Assembly (NCBI GenBank): GCA_002943765.1
Contig: PQWQ01000021.1
Coordinates: 558,001-622,000, forward strand
Source of the DNA: Psoroptes ovis
Lineage: Eukaryota; Arthropoda; Arachnida; Sarcoptiformes; Psoroptidae
Reading direction: 5' to 3'
DNA: 64,000 nt
A program made the translations under genes and the position numbers. The notes beneath the pieces were generated by a model that made no database searches, was not told the origin of the DNA, and saw nothing but the letters and a program-made list of their open reading frames with translations. Below are positions 11,526 to 23,663 of the stretch, piece by piece (position 1 is the first letter of the stretch; each line of letters opens with the position of its first letter).

Positions 11526-11772
11526 GTGATGATTGACATACCCGTCGAAATTTTGAAAACATTCATTTATCATTATTATTCGTGAATGTGAATTTGAAAA
11601 GTTGAAAATTTAAATGAATTGAATGAAACCACATGATCATTCATAAACAACGTAATGATGCATCAAGAGCAGTTCATAACTTTATGAAGTGTAAAGTGTA
11701 AGTGATATGGATGCACAATGGGAATTATGTCGTTTCATCGCGAATGGAAATGGAAATGAATCTGATACTATT

Positions 11773-11854
11773 TTGGGGTGTCCGAAAAGTTTTTTTCGGA
11801 TTTTTAAATGGCAACGCCATTGATTAAGGCGAAAGAACTTTTCGGACAACTAAA
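11773..11854. mobile_element. Diverged mariner-type inverted-repeat element, 82 bp
   Basis: Outer arms GTGTCCGAAAAGTTTTTTTC and the complement GAAAGAACTTTTCGGACAAC. The interior is unlike types A and B. The size matches the 80-bp family although the sequence has diverged. Confidence 0.6.
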
Positions 11855-11979
11855 CAAAATAGTAACAATTGGATAATGTGTTGAAATAATTTTTTTAGTT
11901 TAAAACTGCTAAGTGGCTGAAAGTCATTTTCATCAGAAAAAGCTACTGAGAAAAACATTCATAGAAAAAACTGGAAGTA

Positions 11980-11997
11980 GAAGCGCCATGGCGCTTC
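11980..11997. repeat. 18-bp GC-rich perfect palindrome
   Basis: GAAGCGCCATGGCGCTTC reads the same on both strands. It stands out in a very AT-rich stretch; no function can be assigned. Confidence 0.8.
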
Positions 11998-12271
11998 GTA
12001 GCAGTTTCAACGTGGAAAATTTAGCAGCGCTTAGGCGCTGCTCAGCAGTTTTGCTTTGAATTTTCAAAAATCACTGAATTTGATTTTTTTCATAATTCAA
12101 TTGATGAAAAATGATTTTTTGAAATGAAAAAATTCAATTTTTCGAATCATAAATCATTTTGACAGCTTTTTTTTCGCTGTTAAAAATGTACTCTAAGTAC
12201 CGAAAATGATTGTCCAGAAACAATGGCAGTATGGATGCTACTGCTGATCAAAAGCTTCACTAAAACGATTC

Positions 12272-12347
12272 ATCATTCGGAAAGTTATGACGGATTTTCA
12301 AATTCGTTTTCAATGATTTAATGCGAAAAAACTTTTCGGACAGCCCG
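12272..12347. mobile_element. Decayed mariner-type inverted-repeat relic
   Basis: The right arm GAAAAAACTTTTCGGACAGC is recognisable and the left arm CATTCGGAAAGTTATGACGG is badly decayed. This is a weak call resting mainly on the right end and the spacing. Confidence 0.4.
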
Positions 12348-12647
12348 TCATTTTTATGAAATTCGGATATAGATGAATTGCGAGAATTTCATTTTGCAGC
12401 TGGGGGGGGGGTAATCAAAAATGGGGGCCATTCAAAAATTTTGTAACAAATTTTTTCAATTTTTCGAAATTTTGATTGATTCAATCAAATATCCATCTCT
12501 GTGGACAGCACAAGAAAATATTTTCTGAAAAATGGACCCGAGAAACAGCTGAAACTTACAAGCATCGAAAACAAACACATTCATAAATATCATGACAAAT
12601 ATTTGACGGACCCGAAAAAAAAACATGACAAAAACATTATTTATTCA

Positions 12648-12727
12648 TTAGGTTGTCCCATAAGTTCTTGCCGTTTTTAAATTTTTTTTTCTTTTGTATA
12701 ACGGAAAGAACTTATGGGACAACCTAA
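12648..12727. mobile_element. 80-bp mariner-type palindromic MITE
   Basis: The arms are the CCCATAAGTTCTTGCC version with one mismatch (right arm CTTTCC). The right flank is TA and the left flank CA, consistent with one mutated target base. The interior is T-rich. Confidence 0.85.
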
Positions 12728-12832
12728 TATATATCTGTGTTACGATGTAATAACATCAATGAATGTCTCTTCAATACACATCAAAATAATAATCAATAAA
12801 TGGACACATATTGTTGTGTCCATCAAAAAACA

Positions 12833-13130
12833 ATTTTTCAGAAAAATTTTCCAGAATTTTTTTTCCGAGAAAAATTCCCGAAAATAATCGGATTTTCGGG
12901 AAATTTCCTCCGAAATATTCGATAATACCCGACAACAGATTTTCGCGAATTTTCTTCGAGCCCCCCTTACGCTAACCACCATCCCCCTCTGAAAAAAACT
13001 TTTGTCAAAATGTTTCAATTTTGGCGAAAGAAATTTCCCGGGAATTTCCCGGGAAATTTTCAGGGAAATTTTTTAAAATTTTTGGGAAAAAAATTCCCGA
13101 AAATTTTCGAAAAATTCCCGAGAAAGTTTC
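12833..13130. repeat. Long phased TTTCC/GGAAA array
   Basis: Two dense blocks (12833-12960 and 13018-13130) contain words such as TTTCCCGGGAATTTCCCGGG, GGGAAATTTTC and TTCCCGAAAA, mostly self-complementary and spaced about 11-13 bp. This is among the strongest examples of the texture. Overlapping frames on both strands are artefacts of it. Confidence 0.7.
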
Positions 13131-13346
13131 TCTTATCAGTGATTATTATTATTTCAACAACGACAACACGACAAACAAACAAACAGAAAAGTACCCGAAT
13201 GTTTTCAATTGTGTCAATTTGACAACTATGTTTGTGTGTTGTGAGTGTTGTTTATTGTTATCCGAGAAAACATATTTTCTCGGATTTTCGATTATTTCTT
13301 TTATTCGGGTGGAATGTGTTTTGTTTGTTTGTTGATAACGAATGTA

Positions 13347-13426
13347 TTAGGTTGTCCTATAAGTTTTTGCCATTTTTCGAATGAAAAAAAAATTAAAAAA
13401 CGGCAAAAATTTATGGGACAACCTAA
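13347..13426. mobile_element. 80-bp mariner-type palindromic MITE, interior type A
   Basis: Left TA at 13345-13346. The arms carry private changes (left CCTATAAGTTTTTGCC, right CCCATAAATTTTTGCC) and the right flank is TT. The interior TCGAATGAAAAAAAAATTAA matches the copy at 14469. Confidence 0.85.
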
Positions 13427-13439
13427 TTGTAATCGAAAC

Positions 13440-13745
13440 AACTTTATTTCAGAATTTTCCTCTTTTTTTTCTTCCGAGAAAATTTCTCGTAAGTTTTTGG
13501 AAATTTTCTCTCGGACCAAAGGAAATTTCTCGGAAAAAAATCGGAAAAATTCCTTTATACTCGACGGGCACCCTCCAGGCGCCGCGGTTTTCAATGATTT
13601 TCCTTATTGAAAAGGGAATTCGCGAATGGATACTCGATTGCTTGTCGAGTGGTCAGAGAGTCGAATTAATTTTTTTTTGTTTTCGGAAAATTTCTGAAAT
13701 TTTTTTTCCCAAAAAAAGATTCCCATTAAAATTTCTCATTTCAAA
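13440..13745. repeat. Phased TTTCC/GGAAA array, two blocks
   Basis: Blocks at about 13440-13545 and 13675-13745 are separated by a GC-richer stretch with CTCCAGGCGCCGCGG. No gene is supported in either strand. Confidence 0.5.
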
Positions 13746-13981
13746 AATTGAAGAAACGATTTGAAACAATTGTTTTAAATTGTTTCGAAAATGAATGAAG
13801 AAAAATGACCACCAGTATTATGACCAATTAAATATTGGCATTTGGATTTTTTGTTGGCATTCTTGAATTGCCGGTATAAAATATTATGACGGTAATTCGG
13901 TACGGCACTCATTGATTGCCTATCGAATGTACCGAATAACGAGTAAATCTCCATGATTTTTGAGAAAATTTAGCAAAAATC

Positions 13982-14073
13982 TCGGGTTGTCCGAAAAGTT
14001 CTTGCGCTACTGAATCAATGTAAAGTGAATGAAAGTCCATATTAAAAATGCGTCAAAACTTTTCGGACAACTT
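13982..14073. mobile_element. Diverged mariner-type inverted-repeat element
   Basis: Arms GGTTGTCCGAAAAGTTCTTG and CAAAACTTTTCGGACAAC enclose a ~50-bp unrelated interior. Confidence 0.6.
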
Positions 14074-14158
14074 TCAACCATTCTTAAATGATGATTTTAA
14101 ATATGATTCTCTCTCTCTGTGTGTGTAAAATATAAATTAAAATTATAATTCACTCTTA

Positions 14159-14188
14159 AATCACTTAATTTTTGAAAATTAAGTGATT
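14159..14188. repeat. Perfect 14-bp-arm hairpin
   Basis: AATCACTTAATTTT and its reverse complement are separated by TG. It shares CACTTAAT with the hairpin at 10649-10697. Confidence 0.8.
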
Positions 14189-14468
14189 AAATAATTAAGT
14201 AAGAAAATAATTAATGATCATCATCTCAATTCATTCATTCATTCAGCTATTCACATTCATTAATGATCATTAAAATATTGAATTAAATTTAATGATATTA
14301 ATATTTTAATAACATTGGAAATAATATTTTGAACATTTGAAACCGCATCAATTTAAAAACATAATTAGACGATCATTATTATTAAATACGATTTGAATAA
14401 ATGATTTAAATAAATGTTAATTTTAATGTTAAATAATGATCATTTTTGTTTAAAAATGCTGATATATA

Positions 14469-14548
14469 TTAGGCTGTCCCATAAGTTCTTGCTGTTTTTC
14501 GAATGAAAAAAAAATTAAAAAACAGCAAGAACTTATGGGACAACCTAA
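14469..14548. mobile_element. 80-bp mariner-type palindromic MITE, interior type A, covarying arms
   Basis: TA flanks both sides. Both arms differ from the family at the same paired position (TTGCTG on the left, CAGCAA on the right, where the family has TTGCCG and CGGCAA), so pairing is preserved. The left end also reads AGGCTG instead of AGGTTG. Confidence 0.88.
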
Positions 14549-15232
14549 TATATGTGTCGAATAGAGACATTAATAATGTATGATGATATCAAAAGATAAT
14601 GATCATAAGATAATCATGTTAAGATAATGATGATGATCTTAAGACATTATATTCTTAAGACATCATTTGAACGATGTAAAGAATATTCTTGACTGAATTG
14701 AGACTATGGAACATGATCTTTGTTTGACACATTTGACATTTAACATGATGTTTCCGTAAGACATCAGTCAGGGAATATGCCTTCTAAGACACATTCATCC
14801 AAAAGGGGCCCAATGCTTCAATGACCTTTTGACCAAAGGTTACATAACAAATAACCTTCTAAAACCTTGTCTAACTCTGATCAAAGGGTTAAAACTCAAG
14901 ATTAAAGGGTTTTTGTGTTCTTTGAAAGATTTCCACCGAAGATTTCCATTCCAAGAACCATAAAATAATTCATAGACATTTCATATTGACATTTAATTGA
15001 CGTATAATTACATGTGATATTCAAAAATTGATTACAATTTAAAATGATCAAAGATATCAAACCTTTTAAAAATTCATCATTCATAAAGCACACGAATCAA
15101 ATGATTGAATCAATGAATCAATTAATGGCTATGTTTATCTGAGACGCACTGTCATAAAGATAACGATTTATTTTCATTGTTTTTTTTGTCCAGACATAAT
15201 TCGTTTTATTGAATTTTCAATGAAAATTGATT

Positions 15233-15323
15233 TCAAGGTGTCCGAAAAGTTCTGGCGGATTTTTTAAAGCAATTTTTCATTGATTTTCATTGTAAAAATA
15301 CGACATAACTTTTCGGACAGACT
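15233..15323. mobile_element. Diverged mariner-type inverted-repeat element
   Basis: Arms GGTGTCCGAAAAGTTCTGGC and ATAACTTTTCGGACAG enclose an interior with a TTTTCATTG repeat. Older relative of the 80-bp family. Confidence 0.55.
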
Positions 15324-15498
15324 CTTTTATTTATTGTTTTCCATAATTCATATCAAAGAAATCAAATATTCGAATGACATTTATGGCTAAAATATTTCAC
15401 TTAGCCATTCTAAGATTGTCCAAAGATTAGATATATTTGCGAAATGCTTCAAAAGATTTTCAATGAAATTTCGTCGCGAGACGCTTGAATTTGTCGTA

Positions 15499-15580
15499 TT
15501 TTGCTGTCCGAAAAGTTCTTGTGCATTTTTCAATAGAAATTCTATTTGAAAATCCGTCAAAACTTTCCGGACAGCTCGAA
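15499..15580. mobile_element. Diverged mariner-type inverted-repeat element, 82 bp
   Basis: TA at 15497-15498 on the left. Arms GCTGTCCGAAAAGTTCTTG and CAAAACTTTCCGGACAGC are followed inward by a second short complementary pair (TTTCAATAGAAAT and ATTCTATTTGAAA), so the element forms one long hairpin. Confidence 0.6.
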
Positions 15581-17220
15581 AAAATAATCAAAAAACCATA
15601 AACCATAATTCACGTAATGGGTTTAGCCAACATATTCGATTCACAGGGTTCACAAGGGTCAAAAGAAATTGAAACTGAGCATTATCAATGACAATTGATG
15701 AAAGCAGGCGCAGCAGTTAACCTTCAACGAGCCATAGGGTCTCTGTTGGTTGAGGCTAGGACCCTATTATTTTCGTAGCGGGGAAAATATGTTCGAATTT
15801 TCATAAACAATCAAATTTTGAAAATTGTCGACGATGACGATGAATAATGATAATGACGACGCTGACACGTGTTATTATTTAATTTGAAAAAAAAATCAAT
15901 AAAACACGTATTCGATCAAAAAAGGGCCATTCATAAAGTTTGTATATGTATGCAAATATATAATTTTCACACACAATTTTCACATTTCGAAATCTTGCGA
16001 AGCGAGAAAAACCAATGTTGCGCCAGTTACTAGTCACGACCATCAATTATCATCCCAAAAAAGTCTACAAGAGTTAACCCTCGAAGGTTAACCTTTGAAA
16101 ACTATAGCTTAGCTATAGCTTTGAATCATATATGAAAGTATAACCTTTAAAATTTTTTCATTTTTTCAAAACGATTTCATTCGAATTAATCTTCGAAAAC
16201 TATAGCTTCAAATGGTGTATAATTAAATTTAATTCGATTCGAATCGAAATTAACCGCCATTTAATAATATCAACACTTATAACCATCAATGATCATCATC
16301 ACTTGCGTAGCCAGTAATTTGGGCCATTTATTTACTTAATGTGTATTCGTGTGTGTGTGTGTGTTCTATAATTAGCTCCATTTTTACCGCCATTCAGGGT
16401 GTTTGTTGACACCATAAGCTTTGATCATTCATCGAGCCAGTTGTTCATTCATAAAAGTGATTATATTTGTATTTGATTATCGAGCACTGACACAACGATC
16501 AGTGATTTTATTTGATTATCATTTATAATTTGTACTGAATCAATTGAATGGAAAAAGCTTGCTGAAGCATAGAAGGTTTTCGAAACCCTTTTAGGGTTAA
16601 CTCTGGGAAATTTCTACGCTCAATTCATTCAGACCTTTGCGGGAATCTATGATTTGGTAATCAAAAATGACTCGAAGGTTAATGAACACAGGGTTAATTT
16701 TCTTATATTCAAAGGATTCAATTCAAAGATTATACATTTTTCAAGGGTTATACATTTTTTTCCAAAGGTTAAGGTTTCAAATTTCTTGAAAAGTTTCCCA
16801 AGTTTCTCAGGGTAGAAACCCTAGAATTTCAAAGATTTTTTACGATGAAATTACTATTTTTATGAATGAGACTATTTCAAAGGTCTTAAGAGGTCTGCAT
16901 GCAAAGGTCTGTATGCATGGCATATGTTTTATGTCATTTTTCAAGTTCTGGACCTCATAACACAAACAAACAAACAGTATTTATGATAATCACGCGCGTC
17001 AACATGGCTAGCCGGGTTGGCGCCTAAGTGGTGCACAAAAATCTAATAAAAAATCAATTCAGCAAGCTTTTGGCTTGACAAGTACTCATACTATGGCATA
17101 GCTGCGCAAGCTATAAGATTTGTGTGATTCATAAAATTAGAATTTTTAAGAATGAAAATATGCTGTCTCATCATCATCATCATCATTCATTGATGATAAT
17201 TAATGGATGATAATTTTATA

Positions 17221-17300
17221 TCAGGCTGTCCGAAAAGTTTTTGCCGATTATATCGCAGGAAATCATTAGAAAATTGGCAAGAACTTATCGGACAACCTAA
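17221..17300. mobile_element. 80-bp mariner-type palindromic MITE, interior type B
   Basis: TA at 17219-17220 and 17301-17302. The left end is TCAGGCTG. The arms and interior are close to the copy at 8785, differing at a few positions. Confidence 0.87.
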
Positions 17301-17548
17301 TAGCTTGCGCAGCGATAAATAATGGTTTGGAATGAAACTTTTTCCATAAACATCATTTGAATATAATAAACAATGACTAGACAGTTGTTATTCATAACAT
17401 AAGTGTTATGGTCACATAAAACATTCATTCGCACAAGTTTTCATCCACCCACACTCTCACCCTCTAATGACCCCTTAAATCATCGAAATCAATGATGATA
17501 ATAAATATCATGATGATGATGATGGTGATAATCACATTAGGCTCATTT

Positions 17549-17732
17549 CAGTGGTTCTCAAACGAAATTTCACCACAAAAACTTTCAAAATTTCAACTTT
17601 CACCACTGGAAATCAACTAGAAACTTCCATCAAAATCATGAAAACGGTTGAGAACCACTAGAAACTAAGTGGAAACGGTTGAAATCACTGGCTGCGAACT
17701 GCTAGCTGAGAATTACTGGTTGAGAACCACTG
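17549..17732. mobile_element. hAT-like element or tandem of hAT-like ends
   Basis: The left end CAGTGGTTCTCAAACG is followed by two candidate right ends: GGTTGAGAACCACTA, ending at 17660, and GGTTGAGAACCACTG, ending at 17732. A third partial end lies between them. This may be a composite of two insertions or an internal duplication of the terminus. Confidence 0.55.
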
Positions 17733-18029
17733 CTTTCAACAAGCTATTAAGTGGATAATTTTACGCCAGAACCAAAGACGAAAATAATCAAAATGACCCT
17801 AAGAAGAGACAGAAAAAACCAAAAAAAAAAAAAAAAAAGACCCTTAAACCTCATAAATCATTAAGTAATTAAACGAATTCATAATAAAGTGTCATGATTA
17901 TTTGATGGTTTGTTTATGATAATTGATCATTACCATCTGTGACATCCGATGTCATCTAATCTGAGCCATGCTGCGCTTGTTGACAATTTTTTTTTCGCGG
18001 TGTAGAATTTGACTGATTGTGTAATCGTA

Positions 18030-18130
18030 AGGGTCACCGCCCCTGGCCTCAGCCTCATCATAGCAGAATCTTGCCCAGCACCGGCCCCCACGACCCCCAG
18101 ACATAAACAAGGCATCGGCCCCCACAGCCA
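18030..18130. other. GC-rich patch without a supported gene
   Basis: A ~100-base stretch, markedly richer in G+C than its surroundings (CCGCCCCTGGCC, CACCGGCCCCCACGACC). Short frames of about 61 codons overlap on the minus strand, but neither shows a domain. It could be an exon of an unrecognised gene or a decayed foreign fragment. Confidence 0.3.
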
Positions 18131-18744
18131 GCATCAATTAATTAAAAATTGTTAATTAAGGAGCCGTTCATAAATTCTGTTCATCAATGATTTTTCTGAG
18201 TTTGACCCTATCGGGTCAAACTTGGTGATATATGGTTGAATGGCTGTAGGGGTGGTAGGGTGGTAGAGGGGAGGTGGAATATCGAATTTCATTGTTTATT
18301 TTACGCATTTAAACTCACAGAATATTTTCGAATATTTTGACAGATACAGATCACAGGGTCTGTGCCTGTTAACTGCTGCTGCTATAGCTGTGGCTAAAGA
18401 TGTTTATTTATGAACTAATCACCAGTTTCAAAGACTTAGACCTTATAAAAACAGAAACATTATTCTCAAAGGTTGATTCTTTTATCGATAGAAACCCAAA
18501 ACCCAAAACAAAACAAAATTTATTACGCGGATATTGCGCAGCAGTTTTTTTAGAATTTATGGATTTTTAAGAGGTTCCCACCATCTGAAAAATTCTTTAA
18601 TTGGCGCCACTCAGTCCTCAGTTGATCATTGAATTATTTGACCACCAAAGGTCAAACAACCAAAGATGAAATGACTGTTCATAGCTCTCATAGAAGCTGC
18701 TCGTTGAAGGGTCATAAAACCACAGAGAATCAAAGATAACAACA

Positions 18745-18845
18745 AAGATCATTGAGAAAACTTCCCGAAAATTTATGGGGAAATTTCCAGAGAATTCCGA
18801 GAAAAGTTCCCGAAAACTTTTCACGAAAATTTACAGAAAAATTTC
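18745..18845. repeat. Phased TTTCC/GGAAA array
   Basis: GGAAATTTCC, GAAAAGTTCCC and GAAAATTTAC words at about 11-bp phase. Confidence 0.5.
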
Positions 18846-19324
18846 TTTCACAAAAAATTGACTAAATTGACAAGACGTTTCAAGCCTTGTGAAACGCTTG
18901 AAGCCAATAAGCCCTAAGTCACGCTACGCAAAGCTTGCGTAACTTGTTTCGAATCAATTTTTTCGAATTTTCTCCCAGCCAAAATTTCAACACTTGTCAT
19001 TTTTTTATAATTTTCAAATATGACCACAGCCTTTTAACAAGGTTTCAGCCCTTTGAATCTTCACATGCAAAAAGATACATTTGACAGAGAAATAGAAGGC
19101 AAAGAAGGCACAAATCAAGGTTTTCACAGGTGGCAGGTGCAAACGAAAAATTTGCATTTTTTCCCATGTCTTCCATATACACATTGTTTCAAATGGTTGT
19201 AATCTTTGTTAATTGTTATTGTCCATGATGATGATGATGATGATAACATCACCAATAAATCTTCAAAATGTTTTAATGTGCGTTTCTGTCATTATCATTC
19301 ATGGACGATAAAACAAATAATGAG

Positions 19325-19483
19325 GTAACGGTCACAATGCATACGGTGAAATTGCGTTTGATAGCGTCGAAGCTGTCGCCGTTCAATTGAAATCTATGAG
19401 AAATGCCCGAGTGACGCTCGGGATGAGCAGTTTTAACACAAAGAATTGAAACGCAAAAAATCAATTGTGACCGTCACGGTCAC
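19325..19483. mobile_element. ~160-bp inverted-repeat element with central hairpin, copy 2
   Basis: The ends GTAACGGTCACAATG and CAATTGTGACCGTCACGGTC are inverted repeats. Internally it has GTCGAAGCTGTCGCCG and the central hairpin CCCGAGTGACGCTCGGG followed by GATGAGCAGTTTT. This is the best-preserved central hairpin of the four copies. Confidence 0.65.
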
Positions 19484-19953
19484 AAAAGCGCAAAAAATGT
19501 TTTTTCCTACCTTAATTCATTCGAAAAATTAAAATTTTGACAAAGTATTTTGTCAAAAAAAAAAAAAAAAAATGTAACGACAGGGCAGATTTTTCATAAA
19601 ATTTTGGTTTAATTTACACAAATTTTTAAAACAATTATTGTACAAAATAATGTTTTTGCTTGCCTTTGAGCAAAACTGAAAACCGATTTATATATGGTTG
19701 CTTTCCAACCAAAATGAGGATGACAACTCATCTGCCAAACGCGCTCAACCAATGAGCTTCTTTCTATGTCAACTTGCGCGGCTGACCTGAGGGCGCTGCA
19801 CTAAATTATTTAAATTTAGACATTTTTTTTTCTTCAAAATTAATTTCCACAAATACAAATGTAAATAATTTGTGTGTGTGAATAAACATTTGTTTTGTTC
19901 ATGTGACAGCAATTAGACAACGACGAAAACAACGACGATTAATGTCGAATTGT

Positions 19954-20051
19954 TTTGCAGTCGTCCGAAAAGTTCTGTCGTTTTTTGATTCATAGGATCC
20001 AATGGAGTTCTTCCGAACGAAATCCGCCAAAACTTTTCGGACAACCTCAAA
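19954..20051. mobile_element. Diverged mariner-type inverted-repeat element
   Basis: Arms GTCGTCCGAAAAGTTCTGTC and CGCCAAAACTTTTCGGACAA. The interior is unrelated to types A and B. Confidence 0.55.
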
Positions 20052-20970
20052 GGTAATTTATCTACGTAAAAAAACTCATGAATAAATTAAAGGACTTATA
20101 CCTGATTAAATATTCACTTTGCACTGTGAAAGCATATATAACGATGAAAAATGATGATAATTATCAAATTGTCAAAATCAATTTTTCCAGGAAAATTTCC
20201 CAAAGGTAAATATGTTCGAAAAATTGCTACAATGTAACTAAATATATGAATGGCTCTCTGTGAATTGGCTGGTGTGAATTGACAAAATTATGAATGATAT
20301 GATATGATATATGTGAATGATGATGATGATGATTATATCACCTTTTACGAGTGAAAAAAAATAAAGGTGATTGTACAAGGGTAGTTATTACAAGGGTTAT
20401 ACATGTGTTTGTTTGTTGGAAGATGAAATGACTGAATTTGAGATAATAATTATTGTTGACAACTACTGGCTTGGAAAGGTTGAGATTTTCATAGAGTTAG
20501 CTGTGAGTTACGCAAGCTTTTCAAGCTTTTTCATGCTTTTTTTTTATTCAACAGGGTATAACCCTTGAAATTTGAAGGTAATTATCTGCTGCTACTGTTG
20601 TTGTTGTTGTTCTACAACGATAATTGTTTAATTGATTAGTAATTTAGCGAAAATGTTTAGCTTAGAGATAAATAAGTAATTACCGGAGTAGTAAGGGTTA
20701 TAGATCATGTACTACATTCATGAACAGGTGTACACCTGTAATCATCGAACAACAAAAGGTAATGACAAATGTATTTTAATTAATTTTCAGTGTTAAGACA
20801 ATGGTTTAACCTTCAAAATGGATTATCAAAAAATGGTTCAGGCGCAATTTTGAAGGTTAATTTTTTGAAAAAACAGAAATTTCCAAATAACCTTAGTGTG
20901 GTATAGACCCTTAGAACTTAGAAATTTCAAGCCTTCATACTTCGATGGTCATCGAATAAGTTACAAAATA

Positions 20971-21050
20971 TTTGGTTGTCCGAAAAGTTCTTGCCGATTT
21001 TATAATTATTTTCTACGATAAAACCGGCAAAAACTTTCCGGACAACCTAA
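20971..21050. mobile_element. 80-bp mariner-type palindromic MITE, interior type B (reverse)
   Basis: Left TA at 20969-20970, terminus TTTGGTTG. The arms are GTCCGAAAAGTTCTTGCCG on the left and GGCAAAAACTTTCCGGAC on the right. The interior ATTTTCTACGATAAAACC is type B read from the opposite strand. Confidence 0.85.
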
Positions 21051-22195
21051 TTTATCATCAATAAAATTCGATGATCTCTGATCGAAATAATAGTCAAATG
21101 TGTCTAGACAAACATTGTGGTCATCAAACGACCCTAATAAACCCGTCATAACCTGCGCAGTGGTCATCATCGTTAAGGTATAGTTGACTGGTCAACAATT
21201 GAACCAGACAGTCCAACATGGACCATCATTGATCAGATAAGAGTCAGATAATTTGACCTACTAATTAACCTTCATCAACGAATAATGATTAACCTTCAAA
21301 AATTAAAACATTCATAAAACAAGTGACAAATTGATCAAACAATGAGAAGGGAAGGTTATCACCTTACTCTAATCTTAACCATTAATTTATCATTTTTGGT
21401 TCAAAGATTTCATAAACCTTAAAACCTTACCTTAAAAACTAAAAAAAAGCCAAATTTATTGCTGATAAGTTGTTAGCCGAAGGTTAAATTCAATTGACCA
21501 TAAATTAACCTTCAAACAAAAACTAATACACCTGACATATTTGGTTATCAGTAATCTCATATGTGAACATGTGTAATTTCAATAATCAGTAATATTAATC
21601 ATAAAAATAATTATATTTATCACATTATCTATGAATGATCCTCAACGACAAACAAACAAAAACAAAAAATAAAAAAACATTACAAATGTCATTATTTATA
21701 TGAATGGTTCATTCATTCGTAGCGGAGGAAATTTCCCAGAGAAACATATTGTATGTCCTGATATAGACCAAGATATTTAAAAACCTAGCGGGGGCGTATG
21801 CGCGTGGGGGTGTGTATTTTGATTATTTTTCAACCAACAAACAAAAGCAAACAAGAACACAACATCAGATAACAGTGTCCATGGTCTTATCTGTGAGAGT
21901 TGTTCATAAATGACGTTCGTTAATTTTCTTCTCGTTTGTTTGCTTACCCATTCACAAATTCAGTACATTCGTTGATCATTTGTCATCGGACATGTTCATT
22001 GTTTGTTGACATTATTCATCGAGAGATAAGTTTTGTGAAACATTTGTTTCGAAAAGATTATCTCTTATCTAATATTTTTTTTGTCCAAAAAAAACATGTT
22101 TATCATATGTCATACAAAAGTAGATAAAAATAGATATGTACCATTCATAAACAGGATATTCTTCAATTGAATGTCAGAATAAAAATGTTTAAAAA

Positions 22196-22274
22196 TCGGC
22201 TGTACGGAAAGTTTTGACCAATTTTTTGATGAACCATTCATTGGTAAAAACGAACAAACTTTCCGTACGGCCCG
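22196..22274. mobile_element. Diverged mariner-type element with covarying arms
   Basis: Both arms carry the same departure from the family: TGTACGGAAAGTTT on the left and AAACTTTCCGTACG on the right, where relatives have TGTCCGAAAAGTT and AACTTTTCGGACA. The changes preserve the pairing. Confidence 0.6.
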
Positions 22275-23663
22275 TAAAATGTACTGCAGAACCTTAGCAA
22301 TAACCTTCAAGCAACTTGCGCTTGACTCCACTCTCTCTTGTGGTTATCCAGTATTTACGCCGACCTTAGGACTGCAGAAAATTTTTGGCCAAAAACCTGC
22401 GATTCTCACAGTGAAAGCTTGCTTAAGCGTCGCAGGTTCACGTTGGTTCGGGCACAGTTAACCTTGGGAAGATTCGTCATTTTGAAGGTTCGTCATTTTG
22501 AAAGGTTCGCATGTGGCTTGTTAGCTTGTTTGCTGCTTGTTTGTTGCAAATAATGGTTATCTTGTCAAATAATCTTTATTTTATGTTCAATTGTTCAAAA
22601 AATTACATGTCATATTTGAATGATAAACATGAATGTTCTTTTTCATTGCTTTTGTTTTTGATACAAACATTTACATTGTTTATGAATTATCTTTGTTTGT
22701 GATTCTTTTGTTTGCTTGTTTGTGTTTGTAAGAATCATTCATGTATGACGTATACACGTTTCATATGTAATTTTGTGAACAAAACAACAAAAAAAACATT
22801 TTAATCATTTCGTTTGTTTACAAATGTTTATCAAAATGTTTTATTAGGTGAATCCTACTCACAGAAAAGGGGAACACAAAATATAATTCGTCCTCTTCCT
22901 CCTCCTCATTTCTTCCGAGAAAGTTTCTCCCCTTCCTCCTCCTCCCCCACAAGCTAAGCTTGCGCCAGCTTTTTGTTATGCGAAGCAGAGGATGATTCAC
23001 TTGGATTTTGGCCGCAATCGGTGATGAATTTGCGTCGAAAAGCTTGAGAAAAACCATGAGAGAATTGACCCTAAAAACACCAGGGCCTCAGGGTCTAGGA
23101 CCTAGGGCTCAAGGGTTATAACCTCTGCGATTAGTTTGATCATCATTTGAGTTACAAGTTCAGCATCATTCATAAATAAAGTAACGTTAATGAAATAGAC
23201 ATAACTGGAGACATCATGCTGTAACACACAGATGCCTAAATACCTTGTCATTGTTAACCTTCAAACAAAAACAAACTTAAAAAACCTTTGACAAAATTTT
23301 CGTTCTTAATTAACATTCAAAATGATAATTAAAGTTAACAAGAGACAAAATGGTCAGTCAGTGGTTAATTGATTAATCGTTCGGGGGGGCTTCACAAGAA
23401 GGTTTCGCCTTTCAAAGACTTTGAAAGACTCGAAGACTTGATTGTATTCGATGTTCGCAAACACATCGAATTACAATTGTAATGACTATGACATGGCAAC
23501 ACATATACATAAGGCTATACATACATGTGTGTTTACCACCCCACATCTTCTTCCCCCCTCGAAAAGATAATAAGGCATCGAGATGTTTTTCAGCTGATAA
23601 TTTTAATGTTTTTATTGTTTCGAATGGTGAAAAAACAATGATTTTTGCAAAAATTCAAAATTT

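Noticed and set aside
12740..13764. Cluster of frames of 90-127 codons on both strands
   Set aside because: All overlap TTTCC arrays or the MITE at 13347; frames on both strands at once are typical of self-complementary repeats.
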